This document shows, piece by piece, positions 1-5,927 of a DNA stretch of 6,446 nucleotides. The stretch comes from CAZFAT01 sp964517075 (lineage in GTDB: Bacteria > Acidobacteriota > Vicinamibacteria > Vicinamibacterales > SCN-69-37). Both the position numbers and the translations under genes were made by a program. Numbering within the stretch: position 1 is the stretch's first letter; every line of letters starts with the position of its first letter. Location of the stretch: NCBI GenBank assembly GCA_964517075.1, contig CAZFAT010000353.1, forward strand, positions 1-6,446, given 5' to 3'. Under the pieces are notes generated by a model. It was not told the DNA's origin. It worked only from the letters and a program-made list of their open reading frames with translations, and searched no databases.

Positions 1-199
1 CGTACCGACCGATAGCACGTTCGGGTTCTTCCAGGTGGGCGCAGTCGTCGGCCTGCCCCTTCCCGCCGCGGGTGGTGCCTCCTGGGAGCTGCACGCCGGG
101 GTGGACTTCTACCGGTTGGGTGAGCACGTCCACCTTCAATACAACGCCGGCGACAAGACGCAGGTGGTGGGGAACGTCGGCATCAGCGGCACGTTCTAG
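1..199 (+). CDS. C-terminal end of a probable outer-membrane beta-barrel protein (partial)
   Basis: The open frame enters from the left edge (first full codon at position 2) and stops at TAG 197-199, giving the last 65 residues. The visible part contains three stretches of alternating polar and hydrophobic residues separated by short Gly/Pro/Asp turns: around FGFFQVGAVVGL, SWELHAGVDFYRL and the segment ending VGISGTF. The protein ends in phenylalanine. Alternating strands and a terminal aromatic residue are the usual signature of the last strands of an outer-membrane beta-barrel recognised by the BAM machinery. Porin-like proteins of the TorF/TIGR02001 type are sometimes neighbours of PII-amt operons, which would fit here, but too little is visible to assign a family. 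The stop lies only 17 nt before the first possible glnD start, so the two genes may be co-transcribed. That this is a coding end is fairly sure; that it is a barrel is an inference. Confidence 0.6.
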   Translation, partial: VPTDSTFGFFQVGAVVGLPLPAAGGASWELHAGVDFYRLGEHVHLQYNAGDKTQVVGNVGISGTF

Positions 200-216
200 G
201 GCCGACGCGGCATTCC

Positions 217-2832
217 ATGAATGAGGTAGGCTCGGTGGCCGCCAGTCTTCCCGGCGCGGAGTCCCACACGATGGCTGCAGGCCGGCCCGACCCTGAAGGC
301 CCGCCGCGCCGCCCGGCCTGGGTGGCGCGCTTCGAGGCCGCGCGCGCCGACTACGCCGCCCTGGCCCGGGCCGGACGGGGCGGGCGGGGTGCCCAGGCTC
401 GGTATGCCGGCGAGATGGACGAGATCGTCCGCGCCATCGCGGCGGCGGCTGGCCCGGAAACGCCGGTCGTGGTGTGTGCCGTCGGCGGCTACGGCCGCCG
501 CACCCTCTGCCTGCATTCCGACATCGACCTGCTCATCGTCTTCAGCGGCGCCATCGGCGGGGCCGAGGAGCGGTTCCTTAGCCGCCTGCTGCAGCCGCTG
601 TGGGACCTGCGGCTCACCGTCGGCCATCACGTGCGCGAACTCGCTGAACTGGGGCGGATGGAGGATCAGAACCCCGAGTACCTGCTCGCGCTGACCGATC
701 TCCGGCTCCTGACCGGTGACGTGCGGCTGTTCGATGCCGTGCGCGCGCGCGTGCAGCAGATGGAGACGGCCCACGAACGCGCCCTCATCGACGCCTTGCT
801 CGTCCTCGTGCAGGGTCGGCACGCCGGCTTCAACGACACGCTCTACCAGCTCGAGCCGGACCTGAAGAATGCTCCGGGCGGCCTGCGTGATATCGGGGCG
901 GTCCGTCTGCTCCGCGGGCTGGCGCGCGAGACCTTCGGCGGCCGCCCGCGCCCGGAAGCGGAGCGGCTGGAGGATGCGGAGGAGTTCCTTCTCCGCGTCC
1001 GGTCGCTCCTGCACGTCGAGAGCGGCCGGGACATGAACGTGCTGACGCACGACTACCAGGAGCGGGTAGCCGCCGCCCTGACGTCGGAGAGTGATCCGCG
1101 CCAGGCCGTGGAGGCGCTGATGGGCCGGTACTTCCGTCACGCGCGGAGCGTGTCGCGCGCGCTCGACTGGACGCGCGCCGCGCTCACGCCGGGGCCGGTG
1201 GTGACGCCCGAGGCCGTCGGATCCGACCTGACGCTGGCCCATGACGGCGTCCGGTTTCGGGACCCAGTCGCCGCCGCGGCCCAGCCGATGCTCTGGCTCG
1301 AGGCCTTCCAGGTCGCCGTCGACCGGGAGCAGCCGCTGGCCGACGAGGCGCGCGCCGTCGTGCAGGAGCACGTGGGCCGGTACACCGCCGACTATTTCGT
1401 GGCGACCCGGGAGGCGCGGCGTCGCGTGCGCGCCCTGCTGCGGCCGGTGCCGGGCGTGGCGGCCCGACTGTCGGAGATGCTCGACTGCGGGCTGCTGGGC
1501 GCGATCTTCCCGGAGTTCGAGAAGATCCACTGTCGCGTGATTCGCGACTTCTATCACAAGTACACGGTCGATGAGCACACGCTGCTGACGATTCGAGGCC
1601 TCGAATCGCTCTGGCATCCCGTAAGCGCGGGCCGGGCCCGTTTCAGCTCGCTCCTGCGCGAGGTGCACGCGCCCGAACTCCTCACGCTCGCGCTCCTGTA
1701 CCACGACGTCGGCAAGTGGCGTGACGACGATCATGCGGCGGAGAGCGTTCGTCTCGCCGGCCCGATGCTGGCGCGGCTGCAGGTGGCCGGTGCCGCGCGA
1801 GAAACCGTGGAGTTCCTCATCCGCCACCATTTGGCGATGTCCCGTGTGGCCTTCCGCCGCGACTTCGGCGATCCGGAGACGGTCGCGCAGTTCGCGACGC
1901 TCGTCGGCAACGAGGAGCGGCTGAAGCTGCTGTGCCTTCTGACGCTCGTCGACATCGACGCCGTCGCGCCGGGCACGCTGACACCGTGGAAGGAGGACCT
2001 GCTCTGGCGGCTCTACGTGGACGCCTACAACCATCTCACGCTCGGCTACGCGGACGAGCTCATCCAGAAGGACCAGGCCGACCGCGCCCTGGTCGAGGCC
2101 GAGCGGCCTGACGACATCTCGGAGACAGAGTTGTCGCGGTTTCTCGACGGGCTGCCGCGCCGCTATCTGGCCGTGTTCGGCCGCTCGGCGATCTACCGGC
2201 ACGTCCGGCTCGCACGCGGTCTGCTGCCCGACGAGGTGCATGCCACGCTCGAACGGCGGGACGAGATCTGGGAGCTGACGGTCGCCGCGCTCGACAAGCC
2301 CTACCTCTTTTCGAACATCGCGGGCGTGCTGTCGTACTTCGGCATGAACATCCATCGCGGGCAGGCGATGACCACGCCGGATCACCTGGCGCTCGACGTC
2401 TTCGAGTTCTCCGACGAGGAGGCCTTCCTCCGACAGAACCCCGGCGCGAGCGAAGAGATTGCGCGCCTCCTGCGGGCGGCCGTCTCCGGGGGGCGCGACG
2501 TGGCCCGCCTGCTCGAAGGCCGCGAGCGCGGCGCCCGCGAGCGGCGCCGCCGCACGGGACCGACGGTCGTGCACCTCGACAACGAGCACTCGCAGAAATA
2601 CACCGTCGTCGAAATCCTGGCCGACGATGCGCCGGGTCTGCTGTTTCGCATCAGCCGGGCGGTGTCGGAGCAGGCCTGCGACCTGGACCTCGTGCTCATT
2701 TCCACCGAGGGCCAACGCGCCATCGACGTGCTTCATGTGACCAAACAGGGGGGCAAGCTGGACGACCGCGACCAGCTGGCGCTCCAACGCGAGCTGGAAC
2801 GAACTGTGGAGGCAGCCTATGAGACTCATTAA
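217..2832 (+). CDS. glnD: GlnD, bifunctional PII uridylyltransferase / uridylyl-removing enzyme
   Basis: GlnD adds UMP to PII when glutamine is low and removes it when glutamine is high, so it is the cytoplasmic nitrogen sensor upstream of PII. The 871-residue product has the family's usual length and order. A nucleotidyltransferase domain carries GGYGRR (90-95) and SDID (101-104, with metal-binding Asp102 and Asp104), followed by the APGGLRDI signature (219-226). An HD hydrolase domain follows, with DEHTLL (452-457), HDVGK (496-500), DH (505-506), RHH (536-538) and VDID (578-581). Two C-terminal ACT domains lie at about 685-765 and 795-868. ACT1 has DKPYLF (693-698) where a glycine normally follows the proline; ACT2 keeps DAPGLLF (804-810). 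The start is uncertain. ATG 217 has no Shine-Dalgarno, GTG 235 has GAGG 8 nt upstream, and ATG 271 has GGAG 9 nt upstream. Recognisable similarity begins near residue 33, so any of these would be functional. The gene lies directly upstream of its own substrate gene and overlaps it by 14 nt. Confidence 0.96.
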   Translation: MNEVGSVAASLPGAESHTMAAGRPDPEGPPRRPAWVARFEAARADYAALARAGRGGRGAQARYAGEMDEIVRAIAAAAGPETPVVVCAVGGYGRRTLCLHSDIDLLIVFSGAIGGAEERFLSRLLQPLWDLRLTVGHHVRELAELGRMEDQNPEYLLALTDLRLLTGDVRLFDAVRARVQQMETAHERALIDALLVLVQGRHAGFNDTLYQLEPDLKNAPGGLRDIGAVRLLRGLARETFGGRPRPEAERLEDAEEFLLRVRSLLHVESGRDMNVLTHDYQERVAAALTSESDPRQAVEALMGRYFRHARSVSRALDWTRAALTPGPVVTPEAVGSDLTLAHDGVRFRDPVAAAAQPMLWLEAFQVAVDREQPLADEARAVVQEHVGRYTADYFVATREARRRVRALLRPVPGVAARLSEMLDCGLLGAIFPEFEKIHCRVIRDFYHKYTVDEHTLLTIRGLESLWHPVSAGRARFSSLLREVHAPELLTLALLYHDVGKWRDDDHAAESVRLAGPMLARLQVAGAARETVEFLIRHHLAMSRVAFRRDFGDPETVAQFATLVGNEERLKLLCLLTLVDIDAVAPGTLTPWKEDLLWRLYVDAYNHLTLGYADELIQKDQADRALVEAERPDDISETELSRFLDGLPRRYLAVFGRSAIYRHVRLARGLLPDEVHATLERRDEIWELTVAALDKPYLFSNIAGVLSYFGMNIHRGQAMTTPDHLALDVFEFSDEEAFLRQNPGASEEIARLLRAAVSGGRDVARLLEGRERGARERRRRTGPTVVHLDNEHSQKYTVVEILADDAPGLLFRISRAVSEQACDLDLVLISTEGQRAIDVLHVTKQGGKLDDRDQLALQRELERTVEAAYETH
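223..261 (+). promoter_or_regulatory. Candidate ribosome binding sites for downstream glnD starts
   Basis: GAGG at 223-226 lies 8 nt before GTG 235, and GGAG at 258-261 lies 9 nt before ATG 271. Both starts are in frame with ATG 217, which has nothing resembling a Shine-Dalgarno sequence in the 17 nt after the previous stop. The true GlnD N-terminus may therefore be 6 or 18 residues shorter than the longest frame. Confidence 0.4.
2808..2812 (+). promoter_or_regulatory. Ribosome binding site of the PII gene, inside glnD
   Basis: A perfect GGAGG sits 6 nt before ATG 2819, within the last codons of glnD. It fixes the PII start and shows that PII translation is initiated inside the glnD reading frame, so the two genes are translationally linked on one transcript. 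Confidence 0.8.
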
Positions 2833-3148
2833 GAGCATCGTCCGCCCCAACAAGGTGGACGATGTGCGCGACGCCCTCGAGAAGCTCAGCATTCCGGGCA
2901 TGACCGTGACCGAGGTCCGCGGGCACGGCCGGCAGAAGGGGCACACCGCGATCTACCGCGGCAAGGAATACAACGTCAGCCTGCTGCCCAAGGTCGAGAT
3001 CGAAGTCGTGGTGACCGACGAACAGGTCGAGGAGGTCGTACAGGCCATCACGCGGGCGGCGCGCACCGGCGAGATCGGCGACGGCCGCATCTTCGTGATG
3101 CCCGTCGAGCGGGCCTACAACATCCGAACCGGGGAGCGGGATATCTGA
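2819..3148 (+). CDS. glnK: PII nitrogen regulatory protein (GlnK/GlnB type)
   Basis: This is a small trimeric signal protein that binds ATP/ADP and 2-oxoglutarate and controls Amt, glutamine synthetase regulation and other targets. The product is 109 residues, slightly shorter than the usual 112. The first PII signature is the T-loop stretch YRGKEYN (46-52), with Tyr51 in the position uridylylated by GlnD. The second signature is RTGEIGDGRIFV (82-93). The phosphate-binding residues GRQKGH (37-42) and the C-terminal IRTGE (102-106) are present. ATG 2819 is fixed by GGAGG at 2808-2812. Placement directly before amt suggests the GlnK role (binding and closing the ammonium channel), but sequence alone does not separate GlnK from GlnB, so the symbol follows context. 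With the Tyr51 substrate site and glnD upstream, regulation by uridylylation is the straightforward expectation. The stop TGA (3146-3148) overlaps a possible amt start by one base. Confidence 0.96.
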   Translation: MRLIKSIVRPNKVDDVRDALEKLSIPGMTVTEVRGHGRQKGHTAIYRGKEYNVSLLPKVEIEVVVTDEQVEEVVQAITRAARTGEIGDGRIFVMPVERAYNIRTGERDI

Positions 3149-3171
3149 TGCGGCCCCCACACCACGCTACC

Positions 3172-3177
3172 GAGGAG
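3172..3177 (+). promoter_or_regulatory. Ribosome binding site supporting the amt start at 3187
   Basis: GAGGAG is placed 9 nt before ATG 3187. The earlier in-frame ATG at 3148 overlaps the PII stop and has a GGGGAG at 3131-3136 with a less favourable 11-nt spacing. The site favours the shorter Amt, whose N-terminus then reads directly as a signal peptide. Confidence 0.6.
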
Positions 3178-3186
3178 TTGCGGCAC

Positions 3187-4536
3187 ATGGCATACACAGA
3201 CAGGATTCGACGCGGTCCGCGCACGCTGGCCGCCCTCGCCGGCATGTTCATGGTCGGCCTTCCAGCCATCGCGGCCGCCCAGGACGCTGCCGCCCCGCCG
3301 CCCGAGCTCAATAGCGGCGACACAGCGTGGATGCTCATCTCGACGGCGCTCGTGCTCTTGATGACGCCCGCGCTCGCGTTCTTCTACGGCGGCCTCGTGC
3401 GATCCAAGAACGCCCTGAACACGATGATGATGAGCTTCATCTCGCTCGGCTTCGTGGGCGTGCTCTGGGCCATGTTCGGCTATTCGCTGGCCTTCAGCGA
3501 GGGCAACGACTGGATCGGGGGCACCTCCCGGTTCTTCTTGAGCGGCGTCGGGCTCGAGCCCCAGGGCACCATCCCGCACCTGCTGTTCATGTGCTTCCAG
3601 GGCACGTTCTGCATCATCACGGCGGCCCTGATCTCCGGTGCCATCGTCGAACGGATGCGCTTCTCTGCGTATGTGGCGTTCATCACGCTCTGGGCGTTGC
3701 TCGTCTATGTTCCGATCGCGCACTGGGTGTGGGGCGGAGGCTGGCTCTTCAAGCTGGGCGCCCTCGACTTCGCGGGCGGGACCGTCGTGCACGTCAACGC
3801 CGGGGTGGCGGCGCTCGTGGCCGCTCTCTGCGTCGGGCGGCGGAGCGACTACAAGAAGGCCGCGCTGATGCCGCACAACGTGCCGTTCGTACTGCTCGGC
3901 TCCGGCCTGCTCTGGTTCGGCTGGTTCGGCTTCAATTCCGGCAGCGCTCTGAGCGCCGGCGCGTCAGCCGGACTCGCCTTCACGACCACGATGTTCGCCC
4001 CCGCCGGCACGCTGGTGATGTGGACGCTGCTCGATGCCATCCGCCAGCAGAAGGCGACCGCGGTCGGCGCGGCGACGGCCATCGTCGTCGGGCTCGTGGC
4101 GGTCACGCCGGCCGCCGGGTTCATCAGTCCGATGAACGCCATCATTCTCGGCGCGATCGCCGCCGTGCCGAGCTACTTCGGACTGGTGATCCGGGCCAGG
4201 ACCGGACTCGATGACTCGCTCGACGTGGTCGCCGCGCACGGAGTGGGGGGCACGGTCGGGGCGCTGCTCACCGGGGTGTTCGCGGATCAGAGTCTGAATG
4301 GCATCACGAACGCCAACGGAGTGCTGTACGGCAACCCTGGCCAGTTGCTGGTTCAGGCCCAGGCCGTCGGAGCCGTGATCGTCTACACCGGAGTGGTCAG
4401 CTTCGTCCTGCTGAAGGTCATCGGTCTGGTGCTGCCGTTGCGTGCGAGCGTCGACGAAGAGAACGACGGTCTCGATCAGACGATGCACGGCGAAGAAGCC
4501 TACGTGCATGGCGGAGGCACGACGGCCCTCGGTTAA
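3187..4536 (+). CDS. amt: Ammonium transporter (Amt/AmtB family)
   Basis: This is a trimeric inner-membrane channel that takes up ammonium and is closed by non-uridylylated PII. From ATG 3187 it has 449 residues. It begins with a basic N-region, a hydrophobic core and an Ala-rich segment (about 1-31) resembling the cleaved signal peptide of E. coli AmtB. About eleven membrane segments follow. Residues matching the AmtB mechanism are visible: Phe141 (F107 gate), Trp182 in VWGGG (W148), Asp194 (D160), His202 (H168 of the His pair), GWFGFNSGS at 245-253 covering W212, F215 and S219, and His351 in AAHGVGG (H318). The cytoplasmic tail keeps GLDQTMHGEEAY, like the AmtB tail contacted by GlnK. The first-listed alternative start, ATG 3148, would add 13 non-hydrophobic residues and overlap the PII stop. 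The gene is the third of the glnD-PII-amt operon, and the family call is very secure. Confidence 0.96.
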   Translation: MAYTDRIRRGPRTLAALAGMFMVGLPAIAAAQDAAAPPPELNSGDTAWMLISTALVLLMTPALAFFYGGLVRSKNALNTMMMSFISLGFVGVLWAMFGYSLAFSEGNDWIGGTSRFFLSGVGLEPQGTIPHLLFMCFQGTFCIITAALISGAIVERMRFSAYVAFITLWALLVYVPIAHWVWGGGWLFKLGALDFAGGTVVHVNAGVAALVAALCVGRRSDYKKAALMPHNVPFVLLGSGLLWFGWFGFNSGSALSAGASAGLAFTTTMFAPAGTLVMWTLLDAIRQQKATAVGAATAIVVGLVAVTPAAGFISPMNAIILGAIAAVPSYFGLVIRARTGLDDSLDVVAAHGVGGTVGALLTGVFADQSLNGITNANGVLYGNPGQLLVQAQAVGAVIVYTGVVSFVLLKVIGLVLPLRASVDEENDGLDQTMHGEEAYVHGGGTTALG

Positions 4537-4635
4537 TAGCTGCTGAATTGAGGGTTGCGGGATCGATTCATTGACGCTTGATTGAGGATTGGCGGATTGA
4601 CGATTGATGATTCGCGCGACACCGTGCGCGAATCG
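4537..4635. other. Convergent intergenic region
   Basis: This 99-bp spacer lies between the amt stop and the stop of the minus-strand gene. It is clearly less GC-rich than the flanking genes. Apart from about 10 nt after amt, it consists mostly of degenerate ATTGANG heptamers and the left arm of a hairpin. No coding frame or RNA gene is seen in it. Confidence 0.7.
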
Positions 4636-4648
4636 TCAATCCGTCAAT
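4547..4648. repeat. Degenerate heptanucleotide repeat cluster (ATTGANG)
   Basis: Seven-base units occur at 4547-4553 (ATTGAGG), 4570-4576 (ATTGACG), 4581-4587 (ATTGAGG), 4588-4594 (ATTGGCG), 4596-4602 (ATTGACG), 4603-4609 (ATTGATG) and 4610-4616 (ATTCGCG). The last five are tandem apart from one extra G at 4595. Inverted units follow at 4627-4633 (CGCGAAT), 4634-4640 (CGTCAAT) and 4642-4648 (CGTCAAT), again with one extra base at 4641. The pattern recalls short tandemly repeated heptamers known from cyanobacteria, but I cannot name this family. Confidence 0.75.
4588..4648. terminator. Large imperfect hairpin, possible bidirectional terminator
   Basis: Bases 4609-4617 pair perfectly with 4626-4634 (9 bp, GC-rich top, 8-nt loop 4618-4625). 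Bases 4588-4601 pair with 4635-4648 (14 bp with one G-U). The left arm carries a 7-nt bulge, 4602-4608. The hairpin lies between two convergent genes and its right arm covers the stop codon of the minus-strand gene, as expected for a shared terminator. Neither side has a clear T-tract, so intrinsic termination is not certain. mRNA 3'-end protection is an alternative role. Confidence 0.5.
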
Positions 4649-5877
4649 GCCGGCTCCTGTAACTGTTTCGCGAGATGGTGGAGGAACATCCCGACGTCGG
4701 TCACCAATCCCACCGTCTGGGATGAGCCGCGGTCGGCGAGCTTGGTGACGACGGCGGGGTTGATGTCCACGCAGACGACCGGGACCCAGGCGGGCAGCAT
4801 GTTGCCGACGCCAATGCCGTGCAGCATGCTCGACAGCACGATGACGATGCCGGCGTCAGCCAGGGCGGCCGCGTAGCGGTCCTGCGCCTCGATGATGTCG
4901 GTGACGGTATCCAGAAGCGGACCGTCATCGCGGATGCTGCCGGCGAGGACGAAGTCCACGCCAGCCCGGACGCAATCCACCATGATGCCGTGGGTGAGGA
5001 CGCCGGACTCCACGGCTGGCCGCAGACCCCCGGCACGGTTGATCGCGTTGATCGCCCGCATGTGATGGCGGTGGCCGCCCGGCACGGGCGTGCCCGCCTC
5101 GAGATCGACGCCGAGCGACGTGCCGAAGAGCGCGAACTCCGCGTCGTGAACCGCCAGGGCGTTGCCGGCCAGCAGGACGTCCACATAGCCCCGGCGAATC
5201 AGTTCGCCGAAGTAGGTCACGCCGCCCGTGTGGATGACCACTGGTCCGGCCACGAAGACGATCCGCCGGCCGCGGGCTTTCATGTCGCAAATCGTGGCGG
5301 CGATGCGCGCCACGCTGGCTTCGACGCGCCGCTCCGACGAGACCTCATTAGCCATGAACGAGAAGTCCGCGCGCTCGCGATCCCGGAACTCCGGCGTGAT
5401 CCGGATACCGGCCAGGCCGCACACGACGCGATCGCCCGCACGGACCTCGCGCAGCTTGCGGCAGCTGGTCTGTCGGTCCTGGCCAATGACGATCACCGCG
5501 TCCATGCGCTGGCGATCGACCTCGATCCATCGGCCGTCCACGCGCACCTGCGTCCGCTGGTTGGTCGTCGAATAGAAGTCCTCCGGGGCGCAGCCGTCCC
5601 GATCGGCCGTGCGGACCAGCGCATCCTGTTCGCCCACCGCGTGAGCGCCAAACGGGATGAGATCCTCGACGACCTGCGCGAGCGTCGCCGCATCGGCGGC
5701 CGAGACCTTCAAGGTGATGCGGGAGATGTCCTCGTTGGTCCGCCCCAGCTCGAAGTGCATGACCTCGAATTCGCCCCCCCGCTCGATGACCCGGTCAAAG
5801 ATCGACTTGAGCAGCTGCGAGTCGACGAGGTGCCCCTCGGCGGCGACGATGACGGACGGAGGTGACTGGGAGGGCAT
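4636..5877 (-). CDS. TIGR00300 / LOR-SDH conserved-region protein, probable ornithine cyclodeaminase-type enzyme
   Basis: The 413-residue cytoplasmic protein has an N-terminal LOR/SDH conserved domain (about 8-110, beginning EGHLVDSQLL) and a C-terminal nucleotide-binding Rossmann-like part. Family landmarks are GPVVIHTGG (211-219), DVLLAGNALAVHD (233-245), FGTSLGVDL (251-259), GGHRHH (267-272), VLAGSIRDDGP (310-320), VGNMLPA (357-363) and VDINPAVVTKL (370-380). The same module forms the C-terminal part of cyanobacterial ArgZ/AgrE and occurs as stand-alone archaeal proteins that make proline from ornithine with release of ammonia. By homology it probably converts ornithine to proline using bound NAD. 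The ArgZ arginine dihydrolase domain is absent here. Older names linking it to lysine-oxoglutarate reductase/saccharopine dehydrogenase are misleading. The ATG at 5877 has only a weak AGG upstream. Its last codons and stop are formed by the heptad repeat. Family membership is secure; the substrate is inferred. Confidence 0.88.
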   Translation of the reverse strand: MPSQSPPSVIVAAEGHLVDSQLLKSIFDRVIERGGEFEVMHFELGRTNEDISRITLKVSAADAATLAQVVEDLIPFGAHAVGEQDALVRTADRDGCAPEDFYSTTNQRTQVRVDGRWIEVDRQRMDAVIVIGQDRQTSCRKLREVRAGDRVVCGLAGIRITPEFRDRERADFSFMANEVSSERRVEASVARIAATICDMKARGRRIVFVAGPVVIHTGGVTYFGELIRRGYVDVLLAGNALAVHDAEFALFGTSLGVDLEAGTPVPGGHRHHMRAINAINRAGGLRPAVESGVLTHGIMVDCVRAGVDFVLAGSIRDDGPLLDTVTDIIEAQDRYAAALADAGIVIVLSSMLHGIGVGNMLPAWVPVVCVDINPAVVTKLADRGSSQTVGLVTDVGMFLHHLAKQLQEPALTD

Positions 5878-5916
5878 GACGGCCTGGACCGCGGGTGAAC
5901 GCGAGCGCGCGGTCGT

Positions 5917-5921
5917 GGAGG
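5917..5921 (+). promoter_or_regulatory. Ribosome binding site of ppc
   Basis: GGAGG lies 6 nt before GTG 5928, which decides the start codon. The next in-frame GTG (5934) would have a 12-nt spacing, and no in-frame ATG lies near the start. Confidence 0.75.
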
Positions 5922-5927
5922 ATTATA
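5922..5927 (-). promoter_or_regulatory. Candidate -10 element for the minus-strand TIGR00300 gene
   Basis: Read on the minus strand, this is a perfect TATAAT, 44 nt upstream of ATG 5877. It would give a leader of roughly 35-40 nt. A -35 at 17-nt spacing would read TGGGGA (5950-5945), only 3 of 6 matches to TTGACA. A TTGTGG at 5953-5948 is better but 20 nt away. The hexamer sits exactly between the ppc ribosome binding site and its GTG start. Confidence 0.4.

Larger units (their letters stand above)
5878..5927. promoter_or_regulatory. Divergent 50-bp control region between the TIGR00300 gene and ppc
   Basis: Only 50 bp separate the two divergent start codons. The spacer must hold 5' leaders for both genes, so at least part of each promoter must lie inside the neighbour's coding sequence. 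Confidence 0.55.

Noticed and set aside
200..216. Possible nitrogen-type sigma-54 promoter ahead of glnD
   Set aside because: No TGGCAC-N5-TTGC-like pair was found in the 17-nt gap or in the visible end of the upstream gene.
738..756. Alternating GC run (GTGCGCGCGCGCGTGC), possible Z-DNA or slippage site
   Set aside because: It lies inside glnD and encodes an ordinary VRARVQ stretch. Such runs are expected at this GC content.
196..2946. A 916-codon open frame on the minus strand lying across all of glnD, longer than glnD itself
   Set aside because: It is codon-aligned with glnD, so a stop there needs a TTA, CTA or TCA codon in glnD. Such codons are very rare in this GC-rich genome, so the frame stays open by codon bias. 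Its translation is Arg/His/Gln-rich, with no recognisable domain.
3115..4214. Long frames on both strands over amt (3115-3876 minus, 3327-4214 plus)
   Set aside because: They are charged, low-complexity translations, and the frame used by amt has clear membrane segments and all Amt pore residues.
4537..4648. Possible CRISPR remnant or insertion-sequence end in the repeat region
   Set aside because: The units are 7 nt long and tandem, with no spacers. There is no transposase, and the inverted arms are adjacent rather than bounding an element.
4819..5865. A 348-codon + strand open frame opposite the TIGR00300 gene
   Set aside because: It has the same codon-aligned antisense geometry and the same absence of TTA/CTA/TCA in the real gene. 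Its product is low-complexity and rich in His, Asp and Arg.
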